Below are positions 44,401 to 46,815 of a stretch of 46,815 nt of DNA, piece by piece. The number at the start of each line of letters is the position of its first letter. The first letter of the stretch is position 1. Where the stretch lies: NCBI GenBank assembly GCA_032718475.1, contig JAUCBJ010001025.1, positions 1-46,815 of the forward strand, read 5' to 3'. A model generated the notes under the pieces. The model did no database searches, was not told the DNA's origin, and worked only from the letters and a program-made list of their open reading frames with translations. A program made the translations under genes and the position numbers. Source of the DNA: Nemertoderma westbladi (taxonomy: Eukaryota; Xenacoelomorpha; Nemertodermatida; Nemertodermatidae).

Positions 44401-46355
44401 TCTCTGCCACTCACCTGTGGTACAACATCTCGTATTGTATCAGCCACTCTCTGCCACTCACCTGTGGTACACCATCTCGTATTGTATCAGCCACTCTCTG
44501 CCATTCACCTGTGGTACAACATTTCATATTGTATCAGCCACTCTCTGCCACTCACCTGTGGTACAACATCACGTATTGTATCAACCACTCACCTGTGGTA
44601 CAACATTTCATACTGTATCAGCCACTCTCAGCCACTCACCTGTGGTACAACATCTCGTATTGTATCAGCCACTCTCTGCCACTCACCTGTGGTACAACAT
44701 CTCGTATTGTATCAGCCACTCTCTGCCACTTACCTGTGGTACAACATCTCGTATTGTATCAGCACTGTCGACAACCGATTGTACCTCCGTATTGCCACAC
44801 GGGCCTGCGGTGTCGACGCTATCTTCGGCATCTTTCTGATTAATTCCATCGGGATGTTTATCCTACGGAACAGCTGACGAGCCCAGATAATCTTTCCGGC
44901 TACAGGCGGCATGTTCCGTTCTATAGGTGGGTCCATCTTCTCGGCCTCGTATTGCCGCGAGCAGGATGATAAGTCCTGCTCGTATCTCTGGACCACCATC
45001 TGGTACTTGTTCTCTACATCGAGATTCGCTCCAACTATATTCTCGAATTTCTCCAGAGCGATCAACACTAGTTGGGTGGAAAGTTTATGTTGGAAGAAAT
45101 TATCCATGAAAACCTGAGAATAAATAAATACAATATTAGATACTCATATTAGGTGCTCAGTGCTCAGTAGGAACTCATTGTTATTTAATAATTACGCGCA
45201 ACACCCTATATCATAATAGATCGTTGATATTATATGTTATCATTTATGTAATCGAGCAACGAACCTGAAGCCACTGCTGTATCTGTTTAACATTATTCAT
45301 AAAGACCTCGTAATCATCGTTAAAGGCCATTAGATGGATGTCGTACATATCGTAAGACATGCGTTTCTTCGTCGTGGCAACCATGCTCGCGAACTTTACG
45401 GCTATCACATCAATCCCGTCGAGGTTCCACGTCCCGAGGGCCGCGAGTTCGTGGATCTTTATCAACATGTTGCTGATCTTCTCCAAACGACCGCAGAAAA
45501 CGTCGATTTTACCGAAAATCCGAGTCGTTGATAAATTAAACTGTTTAGCATTTGGGTCGGTCTTCTGTTGGTCTTTAAGGCGGTAGTAACACTGGAAAGC
45601 GATAAACAGAGACGTCAATAGGTGAGGAAGGAAAGGAAGGAAAGGATGAACGAGGAGAGATGATTTATAAAGGAAAAATACATACTTGGATAAATATAGT
45701 GGTAACCTTATAGTTGGTTATAATAATGCTACTTTCTCATTGTTTATAATGTAACGGTTGGCGAATAATTTGTCTTTCTGATCCGTTGAAATTAATAATT
45801 ATCACATTGAATCGAGACCGTTCCCTTTAGCGTGCAATTTGTATGTTATACCCGTTATTTACAATAAAGCTGTCCCTCCCTTCCTTACCGCTTGGTAAAA
45901 CTCTTTCAGTTTCAAACAATGACCAATTCTCTCCCTCAAATCGGCGGAGTCTATATCCCATACGTCGTCCCCCAACTCACGGATACTCGATTTACACGAT
46001 ATTATCATTTGATTGGTTACTTTACTTAGCAACGAGGCTATCTTATCGCTCGTATTGTAGTACTGACTTATGTTGTAAATCATCTTTATTGTGTCCATTA
46101 AACCCGGTATGAACTCCAGCATATTCTTTGGGGTACTAGCTCCTGCAAATTATTTACAAAATGTGATAATACAAATAATCTACTGTATTAATAAATAGAA
46201 GTTAAAAAATGGTCTGTTAATCCAAACTCACCCAAAGGTCCAAAGTAAGTGTCGAGGGTGTAGAGATATTTCACGTTGTTCTTGGCGATATTGCTGGATT
46301 CTGTTATCTGCTTATCCAGATCACGCCATGTGTCAATGATTTTGCTTTGTGCAAC
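23737..46355 (-). CDS. DNAH5: axonemal dynein heavy chain, outer-arm gamma type (DNAH5/DNAH8), 5' partial
   Basis: Motor subunit of the outer dynein arm that drives ciliary and flagellar beating. Exons in gene order: 46355-46232, 46142-45889, 45591-45265, 45113-44734, 35437-23737. All junctions are GT-AG and in phase, giving 4,261 residues to the stop; a few hundred N-terminal residues lie right of the window. Seen: tail region with YNISQYYNTS and DPPIERNMPPVAGKI. Four P-loops follow, GPAGTGKTETTKD (AAA1), GPSGAGKTE (AAA2), GEQGTAKT (AAA3) and GVGGCGKQS (AAA4). Then come a coiled-coil stalk with microtubule-binding tip, AAA5/AAA6 and the C-terminal domain ending in [30 protein letters not shown] and LISGCTIDWF fit the DNAH5/8 class. 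DNAH5 and DNAH8 cannot be told apart by eye, so the symbol is provisional. Confidence 0.96.
35512..35695. repeat. 23-bp minisatellite, exactly 8 copies
   Basis: Unit of 23 bp beginning GGATATCATCGTCACTTAG; 8 x 23 = 184 bp with no substitutions seen. It lies in the dynein intron, about 75 bp before the mega-exon acceptor. Confidence 0.97.
35696..36238. other. dynein intron, unique part, no gene seen
   Basis: About 540 bp of AT-rich single-copy DNA between the 23-bp array and the large splice-donor array. Nothing recognisable. Its right edge (minus strand, after GTGAGTGGCT) is probably the original intron sequence that flanked the seed of the array. Confidence 0.5.
36239..44733 (-). repeat. 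37/47-bp array made of a dynein exon end and its 5' splice site, about 220 copies
   Basis: On the minus strand the unit reads ATACAGTACGAAATGTTG, then TACTGCAG|GTGAGTGGCTG. That is the last ~27 nt of the dynein exon at 44734 (IQYEMLYHR) followed by its donor. About 195 units of 37 bp fill 36239-43400; about 30 units, mostly 47 bp and closer to the real exon sequence (TACCACAG), fill 43400-44733. Eight truncated 21-bp units (for example at 37381, 38068, 38866, 39257) mark higher-order repeats. The long open frames on the plus strand exist only because 37 is not a multiple of 3 and the complement lacks stops. Confidence 0.97.
44734..45113 (-). CDS. DNAH5: dynein heavy chain exon: tail region, donor copied into the array
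   Basis: 126 codons plus two bases; acceptor attctcag, donor CAG|gtaagt at 44733. It reads VFMDNFFQHKLSTQLV, QRYEQDLSSCSRQYEAEK, DPPIERNMPPVAGKIIWARQ and ends LIQYEMLYH. PPIxRNMPPVAGxIxWARQL is a hallmark of the dynein heavy-chain tail. Its last AG joins T of the mega-exon, giving YHSAWIK. Confidence 0.95.
45265..45591 (-). CDS. DNAH5: dynein heavy chain exon: tail region
   Basis: 109 codons, phase 0 at both ends; acceptor gctttccag, preceded by a long C/T-rich tract, donor CAG|gttcgt. It reads CYYRLKDQQKTDPNAKQFNL, then IFGKIDVFCGRLEKI and ends QQWLQ. IFGKxDxFCxRLxKI is typical of DNAH5-class tails. Confidence 0.93.
45889..46142 (-). CDS. DNAH5: dynein heavy chain exon: tail region
   Basis: Two bases of a split Gly codon and 84 codons; acceptor atttgcag, donor GCG|gtaagg. 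It contains MLEFIPGLMDTIKMIYNISQ and YYNTSDKIASLLSKVTNQMI, which match the family's I-R-M-I-Y-x-I-S-Q-Y-Y-N-T-S block, and ends LKEFYQA. Confidence 0.94.
46232..46355 (-). CDS. DNAH5: dynein heavy chain exon: tail region, most 5' seen
   Basis: 41 codons plus one base; acceptor ttacacag, donor GG|gtgagt. It reads VAQSKIIDTWRDLDKQITES, then AKNNVKYLYTLDTYFGPL, in line with the family's W-x-x-L-D...A-x-x-N-V-K-x-L-Y-T-L. It is too short to stand out as an open frame, and was identified by family match and closing phases. Confidence 0.9.
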
Positions 46356-46500
46356 CTGTGTAATAAATTTAAATATAAATAAATAGTTAAATATATATTA
46401 ATAATAAATTGTTGACTGTATGCCTCAAATCGAACTACCCGGAACAAAGGCAAAACAAATAGCGGAAGTTCATGTTGGTGTGCTAAGACAGGTGTATAAT
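46356..46500. other. dynein intron, unique part
   Basis: Short AT-rich intronic sequence upstream of the 46355 acceptor. No further exon found. Confidence 0.5.
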
Positions 46501-46815
46501 ACCTCCACCGGTCTACTACCGGTACTACCATCCATGGTCTACCGGTACTACCATCGATGGTCTACCGGTACTACCATCCATGCTACCGGTACTACAGGTA
46601 ACCATACATGCATGGTCTACCGGACCATCACCGGTCCATGGACTACCGGTACTACCATCGATGGTCTACCGGTACTACCATCCACATACATGGTCGACCG
46701 GTACTACCATCCACATACATGGTCGACCGGTACAACCATCCACATACACGGTACTACACGTAACCATACATGCATGGTCTACCGGACCATCACCGACCCA
46801 TGGACTACCGGTACT
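46501..46815. repeat. palindrome-rich irregular minisatellite at right edge
   Basis: Irregular units of about 23 bp built from GGTCTACCGGTACTACCATC and CAT. They are full of short perfect palindromes: ACCGGT, CCATGG, ATCGAT and TGCATGCA-like strings. Larger blocks recur, such as the stretch with GGTAACCATACATGCATGG, and GTAACCATACATGCATGG again near 46760. It continues beyond the window. Confidence 0.85.

Noticed and set aside
36229-44843. Plus-strand open frames of up to 2,735 codons with HSPAVQHF / LTCSTTF repeats
   Set aside because: They are the complement of the dynein splice-donor array. The unit is 37 bp, so the same sequence appears in all three frames; stop-free frames follow from the unit alone.

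Overview
The window is nuclear DNA of an animal. It holds three protein genes with GT-AG introns: an SLC8-type Na+/Ca2+ exchanger, a peroxisomal acyl-CoA oxidase ending in SKL, and an axonemal outer-arm dynein heavy chain of the DNAH5/DNAH8 class. The exchanger family and the motile-cilium dynein together point to a ciliated metazoan, probably an invertebrate. I cannot place the phylum. Close to half of the window (about 21.9 kb when the arrays listed here are added up) is locus-private minisatellite or microsatellite DNA.

Layout. 1-3915: 87 nearly perfect copies of a 45-bp unit, inside an intron of the exchanger gene. 3977-12815 (+): the last seven coding exons of the exchanger. One 5.8-kb intron carries an AT-rich 30-bp array, a 35-bp array and a perfect CCGA tetranucleotide tract. 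The last intron carries 15 copies of a 59-bp unit that contains the last exon's own 3' splice site and first 43 coding bases. 12953-16926: a 43-bp and a 31-bp array downstream of the exchanger. 18247-22371 (-): a complete two-exon ACOX3-like gene with a 39-bp array in its intron. 23737-46355 (-): the dynein gene (5' end outside the window), with four small exons, a 9.3-kb intron filled with an 8.5-kb array, and one 11.7-kb terminal coding exon. Another array runs off the right edge. The exchanger and ACOX3 converge tail to tail; ACOX3 and dynein are in tandem on the minus strand.

The most unusual result is that two of the arrays are visibly born from exon-intron junctions. In the dynein gene, the 37-bp unit is the last ~30 nt of an exon plus the first nucleotides of the intron, so roughly 220 copies of a strong 5' splice site lie downstream of the real one. 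In the exchanger, the 59-bp unit is the polypyrimidine tract, AG and first 43 nt of the last exon, so 14 decoy 3' splice sites precede the only one that yields the full C-terminus. Both arrays can be reconstructed from their two unique flanks as a tandem duplication across a 3-bp microhomology (GCT and TTT). This suggests a shared process of splice-site-seeded minisatellite birth. The consequences for splicing (decoys, mini-introns, truncated isoforms, U1 or U2AF sequestration) are inference and need RNA data.

The dynein terminal exon (about 3,899 codons without an intron) and the two-exon ACOX3 gene also indicate strong, 3'-biased intron loss next to a gene, the exchanger, that remains intron-rich. 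I see no functional link between the three genes; they appear to be ordinary neighbours.
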